This document shows, in pieces, positions 42,164 through 50,451 of a stretch of DNA of 64,000 nucleotides; position 1 is the stretch's first letter, and each line of letters begins with the position of its first letter. The DNA lies in NCBI RefSeq assembly GCF_000720485.1, contig NZ_JOAX01000001.1:1-64000 (forward strand). The letters run 5' to 3'. Both the position numbers and the translations under genes were made by a program. This stretch comes from Streptomyces ochraceiscleroticus (GTDB lineage Bacteria; Actinomycetota; Actinomycetes; Streptomycetales; Streptomycetaceae). A model generated the notes under the pieces. It was not told where the DNA came from. It did no database searches and saw nothing but the letters and a program-made list of their open reading frames with translations.

Positions 42164-42694
42164 ATGCCGAAGAAGACCGTCAAGGCCGCCGTCGCCTCGC
42201 TCATCGCCGTCGGCGCCCTGGCAGCGACCGCCGGCCCGGCCCTGGCCCAGACCGCCCGCCCGGCGGCCGCCGCCAAGGTGGCGCCCTGCACGGCGTCGGC
42301 GCTGACGTTCGAGGCCGGCACCGTCAACCGGCCGATCAACCACGTCCTGCTCAAGGCCACCAACACCTCGAAGAAGACCTGCGACTTCTCGGCCGAGACC
42401 TACCCGCTCCTGCGGCTCCACAAGGACCAGCAGGCGGTCACGCCGGTCATCGATGGCTCGGAGCCGCAGGCCGTGGTCACCCTTGCCCCCGGCGAGACGG
42501 CCTACGCGGGCGTCATGCTCTCCGCCGCCGACTCGCCGGAGAAGGGCTTCAGGACCAGCAAGTTCGGCGTGGCCGTGTCCAGGGACACCACCCTGAAGAA
42601 CGTCACCGTCAAGGGTGGCCCGGTGTACGTCCAGCCCGGCGTCGCCCAGGTGACGTACTGGCAGGACAACCCCGCCGACGCCCTCGTCTGGTGA
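42164..42694 (+). CDS. secreted DUF4232-domain protein
   Basis: A 176-residue exported protein with a signal peptide (AAVASLIAVGALAATAGPALA, cleavage after ALA). The mature part has the DUF4232 pattern: CTASALTFEAG near the start, LLKATNTSKKTCDFSAETYPLL and VVTLAPGETAYAGVML, with two Cys that may form a disulfide. The family's function is unknown. ATG 42164 has GGGGGAA upstream. It is a single gene between two terminators. Confidence 0.85.
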   Translation: MPKKTVKAAVASLIAVGALAATAGPALAQTARPAAAAKVAPCTASALTFEAGTVNRPINHVLLKATNTSKKTCDFSAETYPLLRLHKDQQAVTPVIDGSEPQAVVTLAPGETAYAGVMLSAADSPEKGFRTSKFGVAVSRDTTLKNVTVKGGPVYVQPGVAQVTYWQDNPADALVW

Positions 42695-42762
42695 TGCGCT
42701 CCGGCCGGGGGCGTCCCCCGATCCCCGGCCGATCCCCGGCCGGGCCCCGTTCCCCCGCACGC

Positions 42763-42793
42763 GCGGGCCGGTCCTCTTCGGAGACCGGCCCGC
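42763..42793 (+). terminator. terminator after DUF4232 gene
   Basis: A perfect 11-bp stem (42763–42773 with 42783–42793) with a CTCTTCGGA loop; a short GATCCCCGGCC direct repeat lies just before it (about 42720–42745). Confidence 0.75.
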
Positions 42794-42888
42794 CGTACTC
42801 GGGCAGCGCCGGGGCATTGCTCCCTGTACGCCGTATACACCCCGTTCGTACCCGTGCGACATGGCTGCGCCCGAGCCCGGGTGACCGG

Positions 42889-42901
42889 TAGGCTTTCCGT
42901 G
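42889..42901 (+). promoter_or_regulatory. -10 element of a leaderless transcript
   Basis: TAGGCT (42889–42894) lies exactly 6 nt before the GTG start at 42901 and no ribosome binding site is present, the typical pattern of leaderless mRNAs in Streptomyces. Confidence 0.55.
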
Positions 42902-43197
42902 TGATCTTCAAGCGCATCGGAAATGGGCGGCCGTACCCCGATCACGGCCGGGAGAGCACCCGCCAGTGGGCGGATGTGGCCCCGCGCCCGGTACGCCTTG
43001 ACCAGTTGGTGACCACCAAGCAGCAGCTCGATCTGGAGACGCTGCTCGCGGAGGACTCGACCTTCTACGGCGACCTGTTCGCGCACGTCGTGAAGTGGCA
43101 GGGCGACCTGTACCTGGAGGACGGACTGCACCGCGCGGTGCGGGCCGCGCTCCAGCAGCGCCAGGTCCTGCACGCCCGCGTCCTGGAACTGGACTGA
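42901..43197 (+). CDS. conserved 98-residue protein (annotated VapB-like in relatives)
   Basis: Starts MIFKRIGNGRPYPDHGREST and ends HARVLELD. I recall near-identical proteins across Streptomyces, sometimes labelled VapB-family antitoxin, but no toxin partner gene is nearby and no ribbon-helix-helix is obvious, so that label is doubtful. Strong conservation suggests a housekeeping role. GTG 42901 appears to be the first base of the mRNA. Confidence 0.7.
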   Translation: MIFKRIGNGRPYPDHGRESTRQWADVAPRPVRLDQLVTTKQQLDLETLLAEDSTFYGDLFAHVVKWQGDLYLEDGLHRAVRAALQQRQVLHARVLELD

Positions 43198-43367
43198 GGC
43201 CGCCCGCCGGTAAGGGCTGATCGGTAAGCATCGATAAGCGCTGATCGAGGGCCTGAGCTTCACGGAGCGTGGCAGCGACGCCCGGTATTGGCCCTTTCGG
43301 GTCAGGTCTCGCGCCACGAACAGATCATTTAATAGGCAGAGCGCCGCAGCCGCACTACGCTGCGGAC

Positions 43368-44012
43368 ATGAGCATGCTGACGCCCCCCGGCATGGGCGGT
43401 AAGAAGTACCGCATCACGGGCGACAGGTATCCGCGGATGCGCCGTCCCCGTCGTGATCGCAGGATCGTTGTGGCAGTCGTGGCCTCGGCCTGCGTACTGG
43501 GCGTGGGCGCCTGGGGCGCCGTACAGCTCATCGATGTCTTCACCGGGCAGTCCGGCACCGCGCAGGCCGCGCAGGAGAAGCCGAAGTGCCCGTCCCGGGA
43601 GGACGGCGGCAAGCCGCAGCACACGGCGAAACCGCTGCCCAAGCCGAAGACGATCAAGGTCAACGTGTTCAACGCGACCACCCGCAGCGGGCTCGCCAAG
43701 GACACCGCCGACGCGCTCAAGAAGCGCGGCTTCACGATCGGCGAGGTGGGCAACGCGCCCGCCGCCTACGACAAGAAGGTCAAGGGCACCGGCGTACTGC
43801 TCGGCGCGCCCGCCGCGGCGGACGGCTCCTTCAAGGTGCTGGGCACGCAGGTGGCCGGGGCCCAGCGGAAGACCGACACCCGCAAGGGCGGCGACGTCGA
43901 CCTGATCATCGGCGACAAGTTCAAGGACCTGGCCAAGGAGAAGGACGCCAAGGCCGCACTCGCCGCGCTGACCGCCCCGCCGAAGGAGAAGCCGGACACG
44001 CCGGGGTGCTGA
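43368..44012 (+). CDS. LytR C-terminal (LytR_C) domain membrane protein
   Basis: A 214-residue type II membrane protein: short basic cytoplasmic tail (RRPRRDRR), one helix (IVVAVVASACVLGVGAWGAV), then an extracellular Lys/Pro linker and a LytR_C domain (IKVNVFNATTRSGLAKDTADAL, GFTIGEVGNAP). The domain occurs at the end of LytR–CpsA–Psr cell-wall ligases and alone in actinobacteria, where its role is not settled. It follows the 98-residue gene on the same strand and converges on upp. Confidence 0.85.
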   Translation: MSMLTPPGMGGKKYRITGDRYPRMRRPRRDRRIVVAVVASACVLGVGAWGAVQLIDVFTGQSGTAQAAQEKPKCPSREDGGKPQHTAKPLPKPKTIKVNVFNATTRSGLAKDTADALKKRGFTIGEVGNAPAAYDKKVKGTGVLLGAPAAADGSFKVLGTQVAGAQRKTDTRKGGDVDLIIGDKFKDLAKEKDAKAALAALTAPPKEKPDTPGC

Positions 44013-44036
44013 GCACCACCGAAGCGCGCCCGGCCC

Positions 44037-44126
44037 TCGTACGCTCGGCCCGTTCGTAGGCTCGGCCGGGTCGTACGCTCAGCCCGTTCGTACGCTGCAC
44101 CGCCCGGGCTGTTCGTACGCTCAGCC
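44037..44126. repeat. TTCGTACG-type tandem repeats between convergent genes
   Basis: Five imperfect copies of a 15–17 bp unit (core TTCGTACGCTCAGCC) fill the gap between the LytR_C gene and upp and run into the upp stop codon. Confidence 0.65.
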
Positions 44127-44756
44127 GGCCGTCCCGTACATGCGGTCGCCCGCGTCGCCCAGCCCGGGGACGATGTAGCGGTCCGCGTTCAGCCGCTCGT
44201 CGACCGCCGCGGTGACCAGCGTGACCGGCGTCCCCGCCAGCTCCCGCTCCATGACCTCCACGCCCTCGGGCGCGGCCAGCAGGCACAGCGCGGTCACGTC
44301 GTCGGCGCCGCGCTTGATCAGTTCCTTGATCGCCGCGACCAGCGTGCCGCCCGTGGCGAGCATCGGGTCCACGACGTAGACCTGCCGCCCGGAGAGGTCC
44401 TCCGGCATCCGGGTGGCGTACGTCTGCGCCTCGTACGTCTCCTCATTGCGGACCATGCCCATGAAGCCGACCTCGGCGGTCGGCAGCAGCCGCACCATGC
44501 CGTCCAGCATGCCCAGACCGGCCCGCAGGATCGGCACGACCATCGGGCGGGGGTGGGAGAGCCGGACGCCGGTGGTCGCCGTCACCGGGGTCTCGATGTC
44601 GACCTGCTCGGTGCGCACATCGCGGGTCGCCTCGTACGCGAGCAGGGTGACCAGCTCGTCGGCGAGACGCCGGAAAGTGGGGGAATCGGTGCGCTTGTCG
44701 CGCAGAGTGGTGAGTTTGTGCGCCACCAGCGGGTGGTCGACGACGTGGATCCGCAT
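44121..44756 (-). CDS. upp: uracil phosphoribosyltransferase
   Basis: Salvages uracil to UMP with PRPP. The 211-residue length and motifs are typical: [29 protein letters not shown], the PRPP loop [16 protein letters not shown], and the uracil-binding end [23 protein letters not shown] (44764–44769) lies 7 nt upstream of the ATG and there is no ribosome binding site, so the transcript may be leaderless. Confidence 0.96.
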   Translation of the reverse strand: MRIHVVDHPLVAHKLTTLRDKRTDSPTFRRLADELVTLLAYEATRDVRTEQVDIETPVTATTGVRLSHPRPMVVPILRAGLGMLDGMVRLLPTAEVGFMGMVRNEETYEAQTYATRMPEDLSGRQVYVVDPMLATGGTLVAAIKELIKRGADDVTALCLLAAPEGVEVMERELAGTPVTLVTAAVDERLNADRYIVPGLGDAGDRMYGTAG

Positions 44757-44998
44757 GACATCGACAGTAACCGAGGCCGGGGCCCCCGAGCGCCCGCCGG
44801 TGGGCCGACCCCCGGTCCGCCACGCCCCGTACGGCCCCTCGCGCGGAGCACGGTACGAAGATCGGCCATCTACGGACGGCCCCTCGGCCAACGTCAACCA
44901 ACTCGCATCAACCCAACACTTCGGGGGAAAGTGGGCACAGACGCCCGGACCGCCGGCCGGCCTCCGGGCGAGGACCTCGGCCCGAGGCGGTGTCGCTC

Positions 44999-45376
44999 AT
45001 GCCCGACCAGAAGAACCGTCAGGACGCACGACAGAACCGTCAGAACCGGCAGGACGCCCGGCAGAACCGGCAGGACAACCGGCAGAACAGGCCGGACGCA
45101 CGCCAGAACCGCCCGGACGCCCGCAGACCCGGCGCCGCGCACGGCGCGGCCAGAGGCGACGGCGGCGGCCCCAGACCCGACCGCCCGGCGGACCGGGAAG
45201 TGGAGGAGCCGGCGGCCGGCCGGGCCACCGAGTCGGACGTGGCGCGCCGACGGCGGCGGGCGCAGTTCCTCCGTGAGCTGAACGAGGCCAAGGAACTGCG
45301 CGACCGCGTACAGCCGCGCCGCGCACGCGCCGCCCGGATGCGGCAGGCGATGCGCATGCGGACGTTCCGCTGGTGA
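44999..45376 (+). CDS. Arg/Gln/Asn-repeat protein of unknown function
   Basis: A 125-residue, highly basic protein. Residues 5–45 are short tandem repeats of the type RQNRQDARQNRQ and RPDARQNRP; the C-terminal half is a charged helix (VARRRRRAQFLRELNEAKELRDRV) ending in Arg/Met-rich sequence. It has no Cys and no hydrophobic core in the repeat part, so it is probably disordered and may bind nucleic acid or acidic surfaces. ATG 44999 has AGGCGG at about 8 nt; a GTG three codons upstream is in frame. Confidence 0.6.
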   Translation: MPDQKNRQDARQNRQNRQDARQNRQDNRQNRPDARQNRPDARRPGAAHGAARGDGGGPRPDRPADREVEEPAAGRATESDVARRRRRAQFLRELNEAKELRDRVQPRRARAARMRQAMRMRTFRW

Positions 45377-45619
45377 CGCGGCTGCCCTCGCAGCGCTCAC
45401 GCTGGTGAAGGGGCTCTCCCGCCGACGAAGCGGAGGTATCCGACCCCCGTCCGGCCCCCACGAGGACCCCATCTCGCAGAACCCGCGCACGACGCAGCGC
45501 CGAAGACCCCGCGCGAACGCGTTGTTTCTGCCACGATTCCGATGGGGCGGGGACTCCGGGCGCACGCGCGTCCGCCCTCGCCCGGCCCGGATACGCCTCT
45601 GACCAGTGGGAGAGTCACG

Positions 45620-46153
45620 GTGTACTTCGCCGCACTGCTCGCGCGCACCTCAGACGGGTGGGAAGCGAGCGATACAGAGCTCGACGATGTGGAGACGCTT
45701 GCCGACCTGGCCGACCTGGCCCGGCAGGCCGCGGTCGACGACGACACGGTGGTGGCGTTCATCGAGCAGGAGGACGCGTGGTTCGGCGTCGTCCGGGTGG
45801 ACGGCGAGGAAGACCCGCGCGTCTTCATCTCGAACGCCGCCGTCGCGTCCCGTAGCTCGTACGGCGCCATGCTGACCGACGAGCTGCTCGGCCGCGACGA
45901 CGAGAAGCAGGAGGATCTCGACGGTCTGACCAACCTGGACGGTACCGAGGACGGTGAGCCCGAGGGCGCTGAGGACGAGCCGGAGGCCGCCGGTGACGAC
46001 CCGGTGCCGGCCGGCCCCCTCGGCGATGTCGAGCTCCTCGACGACCTCGGCGTCACCGGCAAGGAGCTGCTGTCCTTCGACGGCCACGGTGACGCGCTGA
46101 GCGAGATCGCCGACGCGCTCGGCTGCACGGAGGTCCTGGAGGCGGTGCGGTGA
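45620..46153 (+). CDS. tRNA adenosine deaminase-associated protein
   Basis: A 177-residue acidic protein found next to tadA in actinobacteria. Recognisable runs are YFAALLARTSDGWEASDTEL, DDTVVAFIEQEDAWFGVVRVDG and ISNAAVASRSSYGAMLTDELLG; the middle is a long Glu/Asp/Gly linker, and the end is a short domain (LGDVELLDDLGVTGKELLSF). The function is not known beyond the association. GTG 45620 has GGGAG at good spacing. It lies 82 bp upstream of tadA. Confidence 0.85.
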   Translation: MYFAALLARTSDGWEASDTELDDVETLADLADLARQAAVDDDTVVAFIEQEDAWFGVVRVDGEEDPRVFISNAAVASRSSYGAMLTDELLGRDDEKQEDLDGLTNLDGTEDGEPEGAEDEPEAAGDDPVPAGPLGDVELLDDLGVTGKELLSFDGHGDALSEIADALGCTEVLEAVR

Positions 46154-46235
46154 CGGCCGGGGAGCGGCGCCCCGCGGGCCGCTCCCCCGACCGCCCGCCG
46201 CGGACCGGCGGCCGCCGGTCCCGGACACTGTTCCC

Positions 46236-46793
46236 ATGACCGACGCACAGCCCGCCGCGGCCCCGGCGGACCCCGCACCCGATCCACTGCGCGACCCGTG
46301 GGCCGCGCCCATGCGGCAGGCCCTGGCCGAGGCCGCACTCGCCCCCGGGACCGGTGACGTCCCGGTGGGTGCCGTCGTGCTGTCCGCTGACGGCCGGGTG
46401 ATCGGTACCGGCCACAACGCACGCGAGGCCACCGGCGACCCGACGGCGCATGCCGAGGTCCTCGCCATCCGGGCGGCCGCCGACGCAATCCAAAAGGAAG
46501 CATCGCGCAGCGATTCCGGCCGGGGCGGTGGCGGGCGACGGGCGGGCGAATGGCGGCTCACCGGCTGCACCCTCGTCGTCACGCTCGAACCCTGCACGAT
46601 GTGCGCGGGCGCGATCGTGCTCTCCCGGGTGGACCGGGTCGTCTACGGCGCCCGGGACGAGAAGGCGGGCGCGGCCGGCTCCCTCTGGGACGTCGTACGT
46701 GACCGACGCCTCAATCACCGCCCCGAGGTCATCACCGACGTCCTGGCCGACGACTGCGCGACGCTCCTCACGGACTTCTTCCGCGCCCGCTGA
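46236..46793 (+). CDS. tadA: tRNA-specific adenosine deaminase
   Basis: Deaminates A34 to inosine in tRNA-Arg, broadening decoding. The zinc site is intact: HAE in PTAHAEVLAIRAA and PCTMC in TLEPCTMCAGAIV. The protein is longer (185 residues) than most TadA because of an N-terminal Ala/Pro extension and an insertion (QKEASRSDSGRGGGGRR) between the two zinc motifs. Preceded by its usual associated gene. Confidence 0.95.
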   Translation: MTDAQPAAAPADPAPDPLRDPWAAPMRQALAEAALAPGTGDVPVGAVVLSADGRVIGTGHNAREATGDPTAHAEVLAIRAAADAIQKEASRSDSGRGGGGRRAGEWRLTGCTLVVTLEPCTMCAGAIVLSRVDRVVYGARDEKAGAAGSLWDVVRDRRLNHRPEVITDVLADDCATLLTDFFRAR

Positions 46794-46830
46794 GCGGGCG
46801 TACGGGCCTCGCCGGGCGCCCGCGCCGGTT

Positions 46831-46918
46831 CCCTTTCGTACGACCCGGACCGCCCATTCGTACGCCCCGGACCTCCCATTCGTACGATCCGAGCCCCCTT
46901 TCGTACGGCTCGGACCCC
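46831..46918. repeat. four tandem 22-bp repeats with TTCGTACG core
   Basis: Four imperfect copies of a ~22-bp unit (CCCATTCGTACG then CCCGGACC-like) between tadA and tRNA-Ser(CGA). The core octamer matches the repeats beside upp. Confidence 0.7.
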
Positions 46919-46973
46919 CGCCCCCCGGGAACCGATTTCGGCGCACGGCCCCCCTTGGGCTAAGCTCTATCTC

Positions 46974-47060
46974 GGTAGCGTGTCCGAGCGGCCGAAGGAG
47001 CGCGCCTCGAAAGCGCGTGAGGGGGCAACTCCTCCGTGGGTTCAAATCCCACCGCTACCG
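46974..47060 (+). tRNA. tRNA-Ser (CGA)
   Basis: An 87-nt cloverleaf: acceptor GGTAGCG/CGCTACC, anticodon loop CTCGAAAG (anticodon CGA), long variable arm (GAGGGGGCAACTCCTC), T-loop GTTCAAATC; G discriminator, CCA not encoded. A strong hairpin terminator follows. Confidence 0.94.
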
Positions 47061-47065
47061 CTCGC

Positions 47066-47100
47066 ACGAAGGGCCCGACTCTCAGAGTCGGGCCCTTCGT
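47066..47100 (+). terminator. terminator after tRNA-Ser(CGA)
   Basis: A perfect 16-bp stem (47066–47081 with 47085–47100), TCA loop, followed by CTTTCC. Confidence 0.85.
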
Positions 47101-47440
47101 CTTTCCGGGCCTCATGGCCCGCACCGCGGCCGGGAGGAACGCGGCACGGACCCCGCAGCGAGGTCCCGGTCCCCGAACCCGCGGACTCCTGCCAGATCCG
47201 CCGGCTCACTCTCCAGCGTGCAGCCGTACCCCCGGCTCAACGGGGCGCCGAACGACCCGGATTGGCGGGACTTTCGTCCATAAGGGCGGCGTAGGGCCCG
47301 GGACGGCGGAGACGCGCGGGCGCCGGAACGCAGCGGTACCGACCCGGCCACGTCTGCTGCCGTGGGGCCGGTGTGGTTAAACTCGCCCGACTGCACCGGG
47401 CAGGAGCCGCCGGATAGGGCCGTAGGGGAGACGGGGACGA
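47101..47440. other. 340-bp region without a recognised gene
   Basis: Frames here have no conserved features. A TAAACT at 47378–47383 could be the -10 of the small membrane gene that follows. Confidence 0.4.
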
Positions 47441-47605
47441 ATGGTGGAAACGAAGAAGATCGCGCTGTACGTGGTCGTTGTCTTCGTCCTGTACACGATC
47501 GTCACGTCCCCGACGCGGGCCGCCGACCTCGTGCAAATAGGGTTCGAGGGCATATCGGACGCCGCGCAGGGCGTGGGCCAGTTCATGACCTCACTGATCA
47601 AGTAA
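47441..47605 (+). CDS. 54-residue membrane peptide, conserved in Streptomyces
   Basis: A short ORF below usual length cut-offs: begins MVETKKIALYVVVVFVLYTI and ends FMTSLIK. One membrane helix at the N-terminus is followed by TSPTRAADLVQIGFEGIS, an amphipathic C-terminal part. A GGGGA box lies just before the ATG. I recall nearly the same peptide in other Streptomyces near sigF, so it is likely a real gene; function unknown. Confidence 0.75.
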   Translation: MVETKKIALYVVVVFVLYTIVTSPTRAADLVQIGFEGISDAAQGVGQFMTSLIK

Positions 47606-47710
47606 CCGGCACCGCCGCACGACCATCGCACCACTGCACCGCCGCTTCACCGCACGATCACCGCTCCACCGCTTCAGCGCACGGCCACCGCTCCACCGGC
47701 CCAGCGCCTC
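47606..47710. repeat. CACCGCT(C/T)CACC low-complexity repeats
   Basis: Irregular tandem copies of CACCGC(T)(T/C)CAC over about 100 bp between the small membrane gene and the Dabb gene; no gene seen. Confidence 0.5.
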
Positions 47711-47799
47711 GCCGCCGCCCCGGTTGCCCCTCCACGGGTCGCGCGTGGCCCCGCCAGCAGAAACGATTTACCCGTACCCCGCGTCCTGGAGGCCGCCCC

Positions 47800-48093
47800 G
47801 TGATCCGCCACCTGGTCCTTTTCAAGCTCAACGACGGTGTCGAGCGCGACGAGCCGCGCGTCGCGGCCGGCGTGAAGGCGTTCCAGGAGCTCGGTGACCT
47901 CATCCCCGAGCTGCAGTTCTGGGAGTGCGGCTGGAACGTCACCGACCGCCCGATCGCCTACGACTTCGCGATCAACTCGGCCGTCGCCGACAAGGCCGCC
48001 CTCACGCGCTACCTGGAGCACCCCGCCCACCAGGCGGGCGTCCAGCAGTGGGCGGAGTTCGCCACCTGGGTGATCGCCGACTACGAGATCTGA
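47800..48093 (+). CDS. Dabb-family (stress-responsive alpha/beta barrel) protein
   Basis: A 97-residue ferredoxin-like dimeric barrel protein: IRHLVLFKLNDGVERDEP, FWECGWNVTDRPIAYDFAI and YLEHPAHQAGVQQWAEFA are the typical Dabb segments. Function unknown in bacteria. GTG 47800 has GGAGG at about 7 nt. It lies upstream of sigF, an order shared with S. coelicolor as I recall it. Confidence 0.88.
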   Translation: MIRHLVLFKLNDGVERDEPRVAAGVKAFQELGDLIPELQFWECGWNVTDRPIAYDFAINSAVADKAALTRYLEHPAHQAGVQQWAEFATWVIADYEI

Positions 48094-48476
48094 GCGCGGT
48101 CCGGCCTCGACCGGACGGCGATACGGCGGTCGCCGCGTGACCGGACACCCGGCGGCGCCGCCCTCGGCCCCTCCGGGCCGAACAGCCCCTCGCCCCTGCG
48201 GGCGGGGGGTTTCCTCATGTCCGCCACCCTCCGGCGGCCCGGCGAGGGCCCTCCGTACTGCCCCCTCACCACCCCTTCCTCGCCCGCTCACTGCCGCCAA
48301 CTGCCCTTCAACACGGCAATATGCGGTGCTTGCACACAGTGCACATGTCTTGTGATGCTATGACCGCTTTTGCCCGATCTATCCGTTACCGCCCACCACC
48401 GAAGCATCGAAGCACCAACCGAAGTCCTGACTTACTCGCTGACGCACTGGAGCGCTGTGAAGGGGAGGCGTGAACC
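48094..48476. other. 383-bp region upstream of sigF
   Basis: Contains the terminator of the Dabb gene (48186–48209) and then an AT-richer stretch (about 48310–48390), the likely sigF promoter region. I could not fix a consensus promoter by eye. Confidence 0.4.
48186..48209 (+). terminator. terminator of the Dabb gene
   Basis: A 10-bp stem with one T·G pair (48186–48195 with 48200–48209), CTGC loop, followed by TTT. Confidence 0.65.
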
Positions 48477-49280
48477 GTGACGGCCCGTACTGCGCCGAAG
48501 GCGCCATCCCGCCAGAGCAGGAGTGCGGACACCCGGGCGCTCACACAAGTCCTCTTCGCCGAGCTGGCCGGCCTGGAGCCGGGCACCCCCCAGCACGGCC
48601 GCGTGCGGGACGCGCTGATCGAGGCGAACCTCCCCCTGGTCCGGTACGCGGCGGCACGTTTCCGCAGCCGTAACGAGCCCATGGAGGACGTCATTCAGGT
48701 CGGCACGATCGGGCTGATCAACGCGATCGACCGGTTCGACCCGGACCGCGGCGTGCAGTTCCCCACCTTCGCGATGCCGACCGTCGTCGGCGAGATCAAA
48801 CGGTACTTCCGCGACAACGTGCGAACGGTCCACGTCCCGCGCCGCCTCCACGAGCTCTGGGTACAGGTCAACGGCGCCACCGAGGACCTGACCGTGCTGC
48901 ACGGCCGGTCCCCCACCACCGCGGAGATCGCCGAGCGCCTGAAGATCGGCGAGGAGGAGGTGCTCGCCTGTCTGGAGGCCGGCCGCTCGTACCACGCGAC
49001 GTCCCTCGAAGCCGCCCAGGAGGGTGACGGCCTGCCCGGCCTCCTGGACCGCCTGGGGTACGAGGACCCGGAGCTGGCCGGCGTCGAACACCGCGACCTC
49101 GTCCGCCATCTGCTCGTACAGTTGCCCGAACGCGAGCAGCGCATCCTGTTGCTCCGTTACTACAGCAACCTGACGCAGTCCCAGATCAGTGCGGAGCTCG
49201 GCGTGTCCCAGATGCACGTCTCCCGGCTGCTCTCGCGGAGTTTCGCCAGGCTCAGATCCGCAAACAGGATCGACGCCTAA
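48477..49280 (+). CDS. sigF: SigB/SigF-type sigma factor (sigF-like)
   Basis: A 267-residue group 3 sigma factor with region 2 ([39 protein letters not shown]), region 3 ([20 protein letters not shown]) and region 4 HTH ([20 protein letters not shown]). In Streptomyces the SigF group controls spore maturation. Order upp–tadA–Dabb–this gene–second sigma matches the S. coelicolor sigF–sigN locus as I recall it, which supports the symbol. GTG 48477 has GGGGAGG at 8 nt. Confidence 0.85.
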   Translation: MTARTAPKAPSRQSRSADTRALTQVLFAELAGLEPGTPQHGRVRDALIEANLPLVRYAAARFRSRNEPMEDVIQVGTIGLINAIDRFDPDRGVQFPTFAMPTVVGEIKRYFRDNVRTVHVPRRLHELWVQVNGATEDLTVLHGRSPTTAEIAERLKIGEEEVLACLEAGRSYHATSLEAAQEGDGLPGLLDRLGYEDPELAGVEHRDLVRHLLVQLPEREQRILLLRYYSNLTQSQISAELGVSQMHVSRLLSRSFARLRSANRIDA

Positions 49281-49385
49281 CCAGGACGAGGTACGGCCAC
49301 CAAGGGCCCACCACTCCTTCCTGCAGGGATATGTCGACATGGCGCTACAGCGTGTTGCCGACATGTGACATTCTGCAGGAACCGC

Positions 49386-49411
49386 GTTTGCCGTGGCGCC
49401 GCCTCCGGTAT
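49386..49411 (+). promoter_or_regulatory. SigB/SigF-type promoter of the second sigma gene
   Basis: GTTT (49386–49389) and CGGTAT (49406–49411) with 16 nt between them fit the Streptomyces stress-sigma promoter pattern (GNNT, 14–16 nt, GGGTAY) apart from one base. Confidence 0.5.
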
Positions 49412-49492
49412 TCAGGTGGAGGCTGAACTCTTCGCTCCGCATGGGGCGCAAGAGACGCAGCGGCGACCCGACCGCGACCTCAAGGGGGTGGC

Positions 49493-50320
49493 ATGTCCGT
49501 AGAACTGGGCAGCTCGAAGGTGCTTCCCGCACCAGCACCGCACGTGCACGACGACGACGCCCTCAACACCCGTACGCTCTCCCGCTCCCTGTTCCTGCGG
49601 CTGGCCACACTCGACAAGGACAGCGTGGAGCGTACGTACGTCCGCGACACGCTCATCGAACTGAACCTCCCGCTGGTGCGCTACGCCGCTGCCCGATTCC
49701 GCAGCCGTAACGAGCCGATGGAGGACATCGTCCAGGTCGGCACGATCGGTCTGATCAAGGCGATCGACCGGTTCGACTGCGAACGAGGCGTCGAATTCCC
49801 GACGTTCGCCATGCCCACCGTCGTCGGCGAGATCAAACGCTTCTTCCGCGACACGTCCTGGTCCGTACGGGTCCCGCGCCGCCTCCAGGAGCTGCGGCTG
49901 GCCCTCACGAAGGCCAGCGACGACCTGTCCCAGAAGCTCGACCGCTCCCCCACCGTCGCCGAACTCGCCGCGTGCCTCGGCGTATCGGAGGAGGACGTCG
50001 TCGACGGCCTCGCCGTCGGCAACGCCTACACCGCCTCCTCCCTCGACTCCCCCTCCCCCGAGGACGACGGCGGCGAGGGTTCCCTCGCGGACCGCCTCGG
50101 CTACGAGGACACCGCGCTGGAGGGCGTGGAGTACCGCGAGTCCCTCAAGCCCCTGCTCGCCAAACTCCCGCCGCGCGAACGGCAGATCATCATGCTCCGC
50201 TTCTTCGCGAACATGACCCAGTCCCAGATCGGCGAGGAGGTCGGCATCTCCCAGATGCACGTCTCCCGCCTCCTCACCCGCACGCTCGCCCAACTCCGCG
50301 ACGGCCTCACCACGGACTGA
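49493..50320 (+). CDS. sigN: SigB/SigF-type sigma factor (sigN-like)
   Basis: A 275-residue paralogue of the preceding sigma factor. Region 2 ([38 protein letters not shown]) is almost identical; region 3 reads WSVRVPRRLQELRLALTKAS and region 4 [19 protein letters not shown]. The N-terminal 45 residues differ. No anti-sigma gene lies next to either. The symbol rests on synteny with S. coelicolor. ATG 49493 follows an AGGGGGTGG box. A terminator follows. Confidence 0.8.
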   Translation: MSVELGSSKVLPAPAPHVHDDDALNTRTLSRSLFLRLATLDKDSVERTYVRDTLIELNLPLVRYAAARFRSRNEPMEDIVQVGTIGLIKAIDRFDCERGVEFPTFAMPTVVGEIKRFFRDTSWSVRVPRRLQELRLALTKASDDLSQKLDRSPTVAELAACLGVSEEDVVDGLAVGNAYTASSLDSPSPEDDGGEGSLADRLGYEDTALEGVEYRESLKPLLAKLPPRERQIIMLRFFANMTQSQIGEEVGISQMHVSRLLTRTLAQLRDGLTTD

Positions 50321-50335
50321 CGACGCGACGCACCC

Positions 50336-50376
50336 CCGGGCCCCAGGCGCCACCAGCGATCACCTGGCCCGGGGCT
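50336..50376 (+). terminator. terminator after sigN-like gene
   Basis: Interrupted GC stem: CCCCGGGCC(C)CAGG pairs with CCTGGCCCGGGG across a 15-nt loop. Confidence 0.65.
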
Positions 50377-50451
50377 TCGACATGCGCACTCCCGCCCGGT
50401 TCCCCGTCGTACGCCCTGTACACCTGACGCCCCGTCACCCACACTGCCCCC

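Noticed and set aside
42901..43197. VapBC toxin–antitoxin locus
   Set aside because: No PIN-domain toxin gene beside it; the VapB label of relatives is not supported by sequence here.
44037..46918. CRISPR array
   Set aside because: Repeats are contiguous with variable units and no unique spacers; no cas genes.
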